Assembly (NCBI GenBank): GCA_024280135.1
Contig: JAJRQS010000194.1
Coordinates: forward strand, 1-6,757
Direction: 5' to 3'
From: Bacteroidota bacterium
GTDB lineage: Bacteria > Bacteroidota > Bacteroidia > Chitinophagales > Saprospiraceae
Length of the DNA stretch: 6,757 nucleotides
Under the pieces are notes generated by a model, which was not told the origin of the DNA, did not search any database, and was given only the letters and a program-made list of their open reading frames with translations. Below, one piece after another: positions 1-6,502 of the stretch. Every line of letters starts with the position of its first letter. Position 1 is the first letter of the stretch. The position numbers and the translations under genes were made by a program.

Positions 1-390
1 AGAAGGAAAGAAATGGTAAGTATTTTGGCCATTGCAGTTATTTTGAGTAAAATTAAGAACTATATAGATACTAGGCACTACATTTTATATAAAGCGCTTG
101 TAATTAAAGACGAATAACTATTTTTTAGGTAGGTTTTGGATTGTGATGATTGACCTTGGATAGATAAAAAAGAAATTTTCTTTTGTGTAAATGTTTATAA
201 ATGATTGATTTATAGATAATTAAGAAGGTATAGTTAACTTTTGTTTGACTTTTGCAAAGGTCATGGTTGAGATTCGGTTTTTGGGGATATATTTGGAGTA
301 GCATATATCAAATGGTAATAGCGTATAGTCAAAGGGATAGCCTCATGCAACTAACTTTTTGTACCTTTGCTTTAGACTTAAACAGCAACA
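1..390. other. Leader / intergenic region upstream of the operon
   Basis: No convincing gene is seen here. One + frame is open from the left edge to a TAA at 115-117 (about 38 codons) and could be the 3' end of an upstream gene. The other two + frames stop at 17-19 and 48-50, so the coding frame of any upstream gene cannot be decided. From about 118 to 390 the DNA is AT-rich with stops in all frames. It holds a near-palindrome at 247-262, an inverted repeat at 286-309, a loose direct repeat at 301-335 and a candidate promoter at 362-369. No GC-rich terminator hairpin was found. Confidence 0.6.
362..369 (+). promoter_or_regulatory. Candidate Bacteroidota-type -7 promoter element (TACCTTTG)
   Basis: The octamer TACCTTTG fits the Bacteroidota primary-sigma -7 consensus TAnnTTTG exactly. 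It lies 21 bp before the ATG at 391, so transcription would start around 375-380 and leave a very short leader. A run of T immediately precedes it. No clear TTTG-type -33 element is seen at the usual distance (roughly 335-345), so the promoter may be weak or depend on an activator. Every gene downstream is closely spaced on the same strand, so this is the natural promoter for the whole operon. Confidence 0.55.
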
Positions 391-864
391 ATGAGATTTT
401 TTTTGATTGATAGGGTGACGGAAATAGTGCTCAATAAAACGATTGCAGGTAAAAAAGCATGGAGTTTAGACAATGAGATTTTTACAGACCATTTTCCTGG
501 GCACCCGATTGTTCCAGGAGTATTATTGACGGAGTCTATGGCTCAGCTTTTTGGTCTTTTAGTTGAGCGATCCTATTATAAAAATTGGGGAGAAGCATTA
601 AAAGTATTTCCACTATTAAGTATCATCCAAAAAGCAAAATTTCGCTCTCCAGTAGAGCCAGGAGATCAGACCATTCTTAAAGCAAAATTAATTTCGCTTG
701 ACAAAAGGAGGGCTGTCGGTAAGATTGATTTGTTTGTCGATGGAGATCTAAAGGCAGAAGCAACGTTGTCTTTTAGTATTGCAACCATAGATGAGATTGG
801 GCCGAGTCGCTTCTTAGAAAGACGAGAAGAATTTATTCAAATTGTGTTTAAAGGGATTGTCTAG
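391..864 (+). CDS. FabZ/FabA-type 3-hydroxyacyl-ACP dehydratase (hotdog fold)
   Basis: This 157-residue protein should dehydrate 3-hydroxyacyl-ACP to trans-2-enoyl-ACP in the cytoplasm. The FabZ signature is clear: HFPGHP at residues 34-39, then PGVLLTESMAQ at 42-52. The catalytic pair would be His34 and Glu48, the same 14-residue spacing as in E. coli FabZ (His54/Glu68). The length is normal for the family. The opening RFFLIDRV (residues 2-9) is also typical of dehydratases in secondary fatty-acid and polyene loci. The ATG at 391 is the first start after the candidate promoter, and the stop abuts the next ATG with no gap. Codons 3-5 contain a run of eight T. Its place beside a ketosynthase pair, a ketoreductase and an ACP suggests a dedicated pathway enzyme rather than the housekeeping FabZ (inference). 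Family assignment is firm; the exact substrate is unknown. Confidence 0.9.
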   Translation: MRFFLIDRVTEIVLNKTIAGKKAWSLDNEIFTDHFPGHPIVPGVLLTESMAQLFGLLVERSYYKNWGEALKVFPLLSIIQKAKFRSPVEPGDQTILKAKLISLDKRRAVGKIDLFVDGDLKAEATLSFSIATIDEIGPSRFLERREEFIQIVFKGIV

Positions 865-1881
865 ATGTCTGTGTATATACGATCATATCATTATCAGCTT
901 CCAGATTCCTTTGAGGATAAATGCATTTCTGAAAAGGAGGGTGTTATTGGAAAATTTGGAAGGCTATCAACCGATACGAGTCATCCATTTTATCCTAGAA
1001 GGAGCGATGCTAAGATTATGCGTAAGGATGTGATCGCTTCGATTATTGTCATAAATGAAATGCTAGAAAAATTTAATTTCTCTAAAGATGTGCTAGCGGA
1101 AATGGGACTTTTCGTGGCTAACGGTTCGTTTTTTGAAGAAGGAAATAAGAATATGCAAAGAGCCATTAAAGCATTGAGAAATATTACAGGAGTAAGGGAT
1201 AAGACTGTTCAATTGAAACAGGTTTATAAAAGTGTTTCTCCTTTGACAGCATTGGAGACACTAACCAATTCGACAATGAGTTTTATCTCGCAGTACTCAG
1301 GGATTAAAGGAAATAATTCTACATTTGGAACTACCTCTTATGGCGGTTTTGCGGCTTTGGAAGCGGGTATTCAAAATATTATTTTACGTCAATCGAAGTT
1401 TTCAATGGTTGGTGGTGCGAATGGATCTGGAATTTATTCGGCATTAAATTATTTACGTTTTTACAAAGAAGTAGATGATTGGGTGGAGAGTGAAGTCTCT
1501 TCTTTCTTGCTTTTGCAAAAAGACAAAGAGAAAGCGATTGCTAGGATTTCGGATTACAAGACAGCAGCGATAGTTCCCTCTTTACTTGAAAGAATAAAAA
1601 ATAACAGCTGGGCAAGTTTCTTAAAAGGAACCCAGCCCGAAATAGTGGTTCACTCGGGTGGATTTACAAAGAAAGAAATTAATAATAATATAGAAGTATT
1701 GGATGGTCTAGGGGTGAGGAGTTATTCGTGGAATCCTGAATATGGTAATTTTGGAGCAGCCTCATTAATGATGAATTTAGCGAAAGCCACTCAGTTTATC
1801 GAAGAAGGCTGTGGGGTGGCTGCTGTTTTGGATAGAGATCCATACGGCCGAGAAGTATATGTTCAATTGACGAAGGTGTGA
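865..1881 (+). CDS. Ketosynthase-like protein lacking catalytic residues (chain-length-factor-like)
   Basis: This 338-residue thiolase-fold protein resembles the beta-ketoacyl-ACP synthase family but is short (FabF is a little over 400). In the nucleophile-elbow region, FGTTSYGG at 154-161, my hand alignment to the neighbouring ketosynthase puts Ser158 where the catalytic Cys belongs. A VVHSGG segment keeps the first His (His263). The segment matching the second catalytic His reads EYGNFGAAS (292-300), with no His. It should therefore not condense chains itself. By analogy with KS-beta/chain-length-factor subunits of type II polyketide synthases, it may pair with the next gene's ketosynthase and shape the chain-binding cavity (inference). 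The ATG directly follows the stop of the dehydratase, and its TGA shares one base with the next ATG, so the pair is probably translationally coupled. An alternative is an independent KS-fold acyltransferase using Ser158. Confidence 0.75.
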   Translation: MSVYIRSYHYQLPDSFEDKCISEKEGVIGKFGRLSTDTSHPFYPRRSDAKIMRKDVIASIIVINEMLEKFNFSKDVLAEMGLFVANGSFFEEGNKNMQRAIKALRNITGVRDKTVQLKQVYKSVSPLTALETLTNSTMSFISQYSGIKGNNSTFGTTSYGGFAALEAGIQNIILRQSKFSMVGGANGSGIYSALNYLRFYKEVDDWVESEVSSFLLLQKDKEKAIARISDYKTAAIVPSLLERIKNNSWASFLKGTQPEIVVHSGGFTKKEINNNIEVLDGLGVRSYSWNPEYGNFGAASLMMNLAKATQFIEEGCGVAAVLDRDPYGREVYVQLTKV

Positions 1882-2207
1882 TGAAAGAAGAAAAAGTATA
1901 TATAATTGATTATGAACTAATAAGTCCGATTGCATTTGGAAAGCGGAACCTTTTTGGAGGGTTGAATAGTAATGTGACAGGGGAGCGTAGATTGACTTCT
2001 TTTGATACAAGTGGAATGCCTTTTAAGGTGGGAGCTGAAGTTGGTCAGGACTTGAAGTTCTTATACGAAGAAGAGAACGAACGTATTCAAAAGGCTTGCA
2101 GATATGATCGTAAGTTTGAATTAATGGTAGCTTGCTATAAATTAGCTGAAGAGCGTTTTGGGCGCATTGTAGCGAATTTGAAACCGGAAGAAGGGGGTGT
2201 TTTTTAG
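1881..2207 (+). CDS. Ketosynthase, N-terminal piece before the frameshift
   Basis: This frame encodes 108 residues from ATG 1881 and carries the N-terminal part of the ketosynthase fold. The opening VYIIDYELISPIAFG corresponds to the first beta strand and the 'SP-G' turn found at the start of FabF-like enzymes. It ends with EEGGVF just before TAG, at the point where family members continue with a G-x-G strand. On its own it has none of the catalytic residues and could not be active. It is best read as the 5' part of one gene with the frame that follows. Confidence 0.65.
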   Translation: MKEEKVYIIDYELISPIAFGKRNLFGGLNSNVTGERRLTSFDTSGMPFKVGAEVGQDLKFLYEEENERIQKACRYDRKFELMVACYKLAEERFGRIVANLKPEEGGVF

Positions 2208-2221
2208 GCGTTGGGGCGGAT

Positions 2222-3187
2222 GTGACAAGGTTCGGTTTGTTTGAGAAAGAGTTGATTGACTTAATGGAAACAAGCGATGCTGATTTGAAAGATTTGATTG
2301 TTCAGCAAAATAGACAAGAAGGATTATTAAATACTATTTGGAATCCCTATGATATTCATGCCATTTATATTGCAGAAAAAATGGGACTTGGGGCGGTTCA
2401 AAAAACAATTTTAACGGCATGTACTTCTTCTACCCAAGCCATCGCTTTTGGATTTGATGCGATTCGGAGTAAGACGGTAGAGATTGCCGTTTGTGGAGGA
2501 ACGGATTCTATTATTAATACCATTGCAATGGCATCTTTTGGAAAACTGGGAGTCATTCCGGAGTCTGATCAGTCAGAAAATAGTACCTGCAAACCTTTTG
2601 ATAAAAACAGGAATGGAACCATGGCAGGGGAAGCAGCGGGGTTGGTTATATTAGCTTCGGCCTCTTTTGTCGAAAGAAATAACTTGGCTCCAATAGCAGA
2701 ACTAGTGGGATATGGCAATACGCTAGATGGATACAAAATAACAGCGCCAGATCCTTCGGGTACGGAAATGAAAAATGCAATGATGTCAGCATTAGCGTGT
2801 GCAAAGTTGCAACCGAGTCAAATTGATTATATTCAGGCTCATGGAACAGCCACCCGACATAATGATGCTATTGAGTTGGCGGCTATTAAGTCTGTTTTTA
2901 AAGAAGCAATAGCCAACATAGAAGTCTCTTCTACAAAAAATAGACATGGACATGCAATAGCTGCAGCAGGCATTCAAGAGTTTAATGTGTTGTTAAATTG
3001 CTTTGAGCATAATTTCATTCCAGGTAATATTAGTCTTAATAATCCTTTGGACGAAGAGGTGGGATTATTAAAAAAGAATTTATCCAAAGAGTTGAATTAT
3101 GCCATTACAAATAATTTTGCTTTTGGAGGTGTAAACACTACTTTGGTCTTAAAAAATTTAAAAAATGAATCTAGAACTGGAGAATAA
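2222..3187 (+). CDS. Ketosynthase, C-terminal piece with the full catalytic triad
   Basis: This frame encodes 321 residues counted from GTG 2222, although that codon is probably an internal Val rather than a true start. It carries all catalytic motifs: TACTSS with the nucleophile Cys67, AHGTAT with His207, and KNRHGHAIAAAG with His244. Further family marks are the CGGTD strand (91-95), the PFDKNRNGT loop (125-133) and the FAFGGVNTTLVL end. It lacks roughly the first 115 residues of the fold, so it is unlikely to work without the upstream piece. Its 3' end overlaps the ketoreductase gene by 23 bases. Confidence 0.75.
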   Translation: MTRFGLFEKELIDLMETSDADLKDLIVQQNRQEGLLNTIWNPYDIHAIYIAEKMGLGAVQKTILTACTSSTQAIAFGFDAIRSKTVEIAVCGGTDSIINTIAMASFGKLGVIPESDQSENSTCKPFDKNRNGTMAGEAAGLVILASASFVERNNLAPIAELVGYGNTLDGYKITAPDPSGTEMKNAMMSALACAKLQPSQIDYIQAHGTATRHNDAIELAAIKSVFKEAIANIEVSSTKNRHGHAIAAAGIQEFNVLLNCFEHNFIPGNISLNNPLDEEVGLLKKNLSKELNYAITNNFAFGGVNTTLVLKNLKNESRTGE

Positions 3188-3920
3188 AATCGTTGTACTG
3201 ACAGGTGGAACAGGAGGGGTAGGGCGTTCTATTGCTTTGGCTTTTTTGCAAGAAAAATCGAAAGTGATTGTCTTGCACAGGAATGAGGAGAAATATGCTT
3301 TGTTGCAAAAATGGCTGGAACCGAAAGTAGGAATTGACCACTTAGTAGGAATTAAAACTTCTATTCTAGAGCCGAGGACTATTGAGGAAACGATGAAAAC
3401 TATTTATCAGCAACAGGGTCGAATAGATGTTTTGGTGAATTGTGCAGGGTATGCCAAAGAGGCTCCTTTGTTGATGTTGGAGGATGATAGTATTGATAAG
3501 ATGTTTGACGTGAATTTAAAAAGTCCGTTGTATTTGTCTAGGAGCGTATTGCGTTATATGATGAAGCAAAGAGAAGGAAGTATTATTAATATTTCTTCTG
3601 TTTCGACAAGAAGAGGGGGGAGGGGTATTGCTGTTTATGCGGCCGCAAAAGCGGGTCTAGAAAGGTTTACAAAAGTCTTGGCGCAAGAGGTGGGAAGAAA
3701 GAATATTCGAGTTAATGCCATTTGTCCAGGAGTGATTGATACAGAGATGAGCCTTCCCTTGCGCGATAGGATGGGGGAGGATATTTTAAAGAATACAGCT
3801 TTAGAAAAATATGGAAATCCTTCTGATGTAGCGAAGGCAGTCCTCTTTTTGGCTTCAGAAAAAATGGCCTCGTTTATTACGGGGCATGTGTTAAATGTGG
3901 ATGGAGGTTTTTCTCTTTAA
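3165..3920 (+). CDS. FabG-type 3-oxoacyl-ACP reductase (short-chain dehydrogenase)
   Basis: This 251-residue classical SDR should reduce 3-oxoacyl-ACP to 3-hydroxyacyl-ACP with NAD(P)H. The nucleotide-binding glycine motif TGGTGGVG is at 13-20, NCAG at 92-95, and the catalytic set is Asn117, Ser145, Tyr158 and Lys162 (YAAAK). The Ser-to-Tyr distance of 13 and the Asn-to-Ser distance of 28 equal those of E. coli FabG. The His-Arg after the second strand (HRN at 38-40) would favour NADPH (inference). PGVIDTEM (188-195) and the C-terminal GHVLNVDGGFSL are typical of the family, and the length is normal. The ATG at 3165 lies inside the end of the ketosynthase gene, a 23-nt overlap that points to translational coupling. 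It is probably a pathway-dedicated FabG paralogue. Confidence 0.92.
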   Translation: MNLELENKIVVLTGGTGGVGRSIALAFLQEKSKVIVLHRNEEKYALLQKWLEPKVGIDHLVGIKTSILEPRTIEETMKTIYQQQGRIDVLVNCAGYAKEAPLLMLEDDSIDKMFDVNLKSPLYLSRSVLRYMMKQREGSIINISSVSTRRGGRGIAVYAAAKAGLERFTKVLAQEVGRKNIRVNAICPGVIDTEMSLPLRDRMGEDILKNTALEKYGNPSDVAKAVLFLASEKMASFITGHVLNVDGGFSL

Positions 3921-3936
3921 TAACAAAATCATAAAA

Positions 3937-4335
3937 ATGAATTTCGATAATATTTTTGAAAAAGTAAAATTGGTAATTGAAGAATCTTGTGGGATTGAAT
4001 CTGAAAGCATTCAGTTGAATAACACCTTGTTCGCTGACTTGGAAATCGACTCTATCGACATGGTTGATATTTTATTTGAATTAGAATCTGAATATGGGAT
4101 TGAGTTGAAGATCAGTGATTTGGAAAAAAGATCTAAAGAGGAGTTAGATGGAAAACCATATGAAATAGAAGGTGTTTTGACGAAAGCGGGTTTAGAGACG
4201 CTAAAGGCTAATATGACAGAAGTAGATCCAGTTTTGTTTGTAGAAGGGTTGACGGTACATCAATTGATGAATTTGTTTACAGTACATTCTCTTTGTAAGT
4301 TGGTTGAGCATCAGTTAGAAACCAAAGTAGGATAA
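3937..4335 (+). CDS. Acyl carrier protein with an enlarged C-terminal half
   Basis: This 132-residue carrier protein should carry the growing acyl chain on a phosphopantetheine arm at Ser39, in the motif LEIDSIDMVD (35-44). Residues 1-62 follow the ordinary ACP pattern. An ordinary ACP of about 80 residues reaches its last helix some 27 residues after that Ser, but here the equivalent TVHSLCKLVEHQL begins 76 residues after it. About 50 extra residues (roughly 63-113) are therefore inserted, including GVLTKAGLETL. I chose ATG 3937, in an A-rich context 16 bases after the ketoreductase stop, because the protein then begins MNFDNIFEKV, as ACPs do. An in-frame ATG at 3895 would overlap the ketoreductase and add unrelated residues. 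The stop abuts the next ATG. The insertion may form a docking surface for the partner enzymes (inference). Confidence 0.85.
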   Translation: MNFDNIFEKVKLVIEESCGIESESIQLNNTLFADLEIDSIDMVDILFELESEYGIELKISDLEKRSKEELDGKPYEIEGVLTKAGLETLKANMTEVDPVLFVEGLTVHQLMNLFTVHSLCKLVEHQLETKVG

Positions 4336-5460
4336 ATGATTGTTTTTCGAATCATATCAGGTGCATGTTTATTCCAGTTTGGAGAAGCGATAGGGCAAGT
4401 TCCTATTTTGTATAAACCCCTAGGTGAAATACAACGTGAAATTGTAGAGTCATTTGGTTGGACAATACGGGATGTGGCTAGTGTTGATGAGATCGAAGAA
4501 GAAACTTTCATATCTTTTTCTGAGGATCTATTTTTTACTAAATCTTTTTTTGCGCAAGCGATCGAAGCGATTAAAAATACAAAAACGAGCCTTTCTTTTG
4601 GTTTGGAAGATAATGAATTTAATAGACGGTTCATTTTGCCTGCAAAGAAAGACACCAGCGATTTTACTTTTGATTTTAAGTATTTTAAAAAAGGAACAAA
4701 AGTAGAACATAAATTATTGTCGCAAGAACTGTACGAATATGCAGCGAGTATTCCAGCGCAAGTGGTGAAAGGAGGGAAATACTCCATGTTTCAATGTGAT
4801 TGCTTTGCAGCACATATTCTTTCGCCTTTTCATTTGTTGCAAGTGAATATGGCTATGAATTTGAATAGAACTATCTCTTTGCAGAAAGGAAGCCTTGCAA
4901 AGAGATTTAAAAATAGAAAAGGACGGCTGGGCTCCTTTCTTTTTTATCGCAGATTGAAAAGTATGAATAAGATTGGTAAAAATTGTTTTATTCATCCTTC
5001 GGCTATTATTGAAGGTTCTATTATTGGAGACAATGTTAAGATAGGGGCAGGAGCAATTATTCGTGTTTCGATGATAGGGGAGGGTAGTACAATTAGTGAT
5101 AACGTTGTAGTGGCTAATTCCGTTTTAGGAGCAAAGACATTCATTGCTAATTCTAATTTTATTGAGTTATGCCAATCCTATGAATCTGTTTTTCTGATTC
5201 ATGGCCCATACCAGTTTTCAATATTTGGGGAATCTAGTGCTTGTTTTGCCGTAATTAATTGTGACTTTAGATTGGATCAACAAACGATCAAAATTCCATC
5301 TTCAATCGGAATTATTGATTCTGGTCAACCGCTTTTAGGTATTGCATATGGACATAGATCTAAAGTAGGAGGTGGTAGTATTATTGCAGCCGGTAGGATT
5401 GTACCGAATGACAGACATATTTATCCACCTGATTCTATTCACTTAAAATTTGAACAATGA
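4336..5460 (+). CDS. Left-handed beta-helix (hexapeptide-repeat) protein with GlmU/LpxA-like architecture
   Basis: This 374-residue protein has a C-terminal half with hexapeptide repeats. Residues 212-275 contain coils such as KIGKNCFIHPSAII, EGSIIGDNVKIGAGA and IGEGSTISDNVVV, and a further coil stretch (VGGGSIIAAGRIVPND) is at 344-359. His220 in the IHPSAII turn is typical of such acyltransferases. The N-terminal part (about 1-80, with PLGEIQREIVESFG and ETFISFSEDLFFT) looks like a worn nucleotidyltransferase domain. No GxGTRM-type loop is present, so sugar-nucleotide activity is doubtful. Residues 85-210 are unassigned. Within a fatty-acid operon it may transfer an acyl or acetyl group, or act as a scaffold. 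It begins directly after the ACP stop and shares four bases (ATGA) with the next gene. The fold is well supported; substrate and reaction are not. Confidence 0.65.
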   Translation: MIVFRIISGACLFQFGEAIGQVPILYKPLGEIQREIVESFGWTIRDVASVDEIEEETFISFSEDLFFTKSFFAQAIEAIKNTKTSLSFGLEDNEFNRRFILPAKKDTSDFTFDFKYFKKGTKVEHKLLSQELYEYAASIPAQVVKGGKYSMFQCDCFAAHILSPFHLLQVNMAMNLNRTISLQKGSLAKRFKNRKGRLGSFLFYRRLKSMNKIGKNCFIHPSAIIEGSIIGDNVKIGAGAIIRVSMIGEGSTISDNVVVANSVLGAKTFIANSNFIELCQSYESVFLIHGPYQFSIFGESSACFAVINCDFRLDQQTIKIPSSIGIIDSGQPLLGIAYGHRSKVGGGSIIAAGRIVPNDRHIYPPDSIHLKFEQ

Positions 5461-6500
5461 AAATAATAGTCTTGGGTGCTTATGGATATACAGGTCAGTT
5501 GGTCTGTGAAGAATTAATGATTGCTGGGGTGGATTTTGTAGGCGTAGGTAGAAATGAATTTAAGCTGATAAGTCTTGCAGACAAATTGCCTCTGGCGCTG
5601 CAATATGAAAAGTTTGATATTCAAGACCCTAAACAGGTTGCGAATGTTATTGCAAGATTTGATGTTTTTATTAACTGTATCGGGCCTTTCGCGGAAACGG
5701 CCATGAATATATTAGAACAATTGGTCAAAAAGGAGCAGAAATATTATTTAGATTTGACAGGTGAATCTTTCTTTGTGCAAAACTCTTATGATAAATTTCA
5801 TCAGCTTGCGCAAAAAAATAGAACAACTATTCTACATAGTTGCGCCTTTGAATCTGTATTGACAGATTTAATGGGAAGCATTTTGCTAGAAAACATATCG
5901 GATGTTCATTCTATCAAATCCTATTATTATTTGGGTAAATCAAAACCGTCTCCTGGTACAAAGTTAACGATGAAGTTATCAAAGTATAATGATTTAGTTT
6001 TGATTCAAGCGGGTAAAGAAACGCCAATTCAGGATATTGAACCTGTTGAAATGAGTTGGGATGAGTTGGGTTCTTTTTCTGCGATTCCATATCCTCTACC
6101 CGAGATTTGTTGTTTTAATTGGGAAACGAAAGCGAAGGATATAGGTTCTTTTTTATTGGTGGAGCAGGGGAGTGCTGGTTTTATGAAATTCAATCCACCT
6201 TCGAACACAAAGGAAGAAGTTATCAGTAAGTTTAAAAAGCGTAAGGTTCAAGGGCCATCCGTTAGTCAAAGGGAACAACAGCAGTTTTTTATTGTGGTGG
6301 AAGTAAAAGGAGATTCGGAGTCTTGTATGCAGTTAGAAGGAATGGATATGTATCGCCTTACGGCAAAAATAGTCCGTTACTTTGTACAGTCTATTTTGAA
6401 GGGAGGGCAAGAAAGGTATGGGGTGTTGTCGCCTAGTCAGTTTTTGAAAGAACAAAATCTATTTTTTGAAACATTAAATTTGAAGCCCAAATCTTGTTAA
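5457..6500 (+). CDS. Saccharopine-dehydrogenase-like NAD(P)-binding protein (possible trans-acting enoyl reductase)
   Basis: This 347-residue protein opens with a Rossmann motif, GAYGYTG at 7-13, and a GR pair at 31-32 after the second strand, which suggests NADP(H). NCIGPF (73-78) and YYLDLTGE (96-103) are hallmarks of the saccharopine dehydrogenase-like/SCCPDH family. That family includes the mycobacterial trans-acting enoyl reductase Rv2953, which works with a polyketide synthase. Lysine metabolism is unlikely given the neighbours. Reduction of enoyl-ACP in trans would fill the missing enoyl reductase step of this operon (inference). I see no signal peptide or membrane segment. The ATG overlaps the preceding stop by four bases and the stop lies two bases before the next start. 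The family is fairly certain; the substrate is not. Confidence 0.7.
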   Translation: MKIIVLGAYGYTGQLVCEELMIAGVDFVGVGRNEFKLISLADKLPLALQYEKFDIQDPKQVANVIARFDVFINCIGPFAETAMNILEQLVKKEQKYYLDLTGESFFVQNSYDKFHQLAQKNRTTILHSCAFESVLTDLMGSILLENISDVHSIKSYYYLGKSKPSPGTKLTMKLSKYNDLVLIQAGKETPIQDIEPVEMSWDELGSFSAIPYPLPEICCFNWETKAKDIGSFLLVEQGSAGFMKFNPPSNTKEEVISKFKKRKVQGPSVSQREQQQFFIVVEVKGDSESCMQLEGMDMYRLTAKIVRYFVQSILKGGQERYGVLSPSQFLKEQNLFFETLNLKPKSC

Positions 6501-6502
6501 AG

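Larger units (their letters stand above)
1881..3187 (+). pseudogene. Beta-ketoacyl-ACP synthase (KAS II type), interrupted by one frameshift
   Basis: Two adjacent frames together encode one ketosynthase of about 435 residues, a normal FabF-like size. The first frame ends at TAG 2205-2207, immediately after a run of six T (2199-2204). Re-reading one base back gives F-L-G-V-G-A-D-V-T-R-F with no gap in the family pattern, and the new frame runs to 3187. In the joined protein the triad is Cys181, His321 and His358; the intervals of 140 and 177 match E. coli FabF (Cys163, His303, His340). It should condense acyl-ACP with malonyl-ACP. The start is taken as ATG 1881, which shares one base with the upstream stop; GTG 1878 is an alternative. 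The break may be a real mutation, a homopolymer sequencing error, or slippage that restores the product. Because everything else in the gene is intact, error or slippage seems likelier than decay. Confidence 0.8.

Noticed and set aside
1..117. Open frame from the left edge as an upstream gene end
   Set aside because: It is only about 38 codons, has no recognisable motif, and other frames stop nearby. It is mentioned in the leader entry but not called as a gene.
168..184. A/T-only inverted repeat as a possible terminator
   Set aside because: The arms AAAAGAAA and TTTCTTTT have one G-C pair each and no following T tract beyond the stem, so the hairpin would be too weak.
393..405. T8 run at codons 3-5 of the dehydratase as a second frameshift site
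   Set aside because: The frame is intact through the run and the protein start matches the family, so there is no sign of a shift.
842..1033. Short + strand open frame across the dehydratase/ketosynthase-like junction
   Set aside because: It overlaps two well-supported genes in another frame and has no recognisable protein pattern.
1777..2010. 77-codon open frame on the - strand
   Set aside because: It lies antisense across the junction of the two ketosynthase genes, both of which have family motifs.
4311..4787. 158-codon open frame on the - strand
   Set aside because: It lies opposite the beta-helix gene, has Ser/Lys-rich composition with no family pattern, and runs against the operon.
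4714..4995. 93-codon open frame on the - strand
   Set aside because: It is antisense to the middle of the beta-helix gene and shows no conserved motif.
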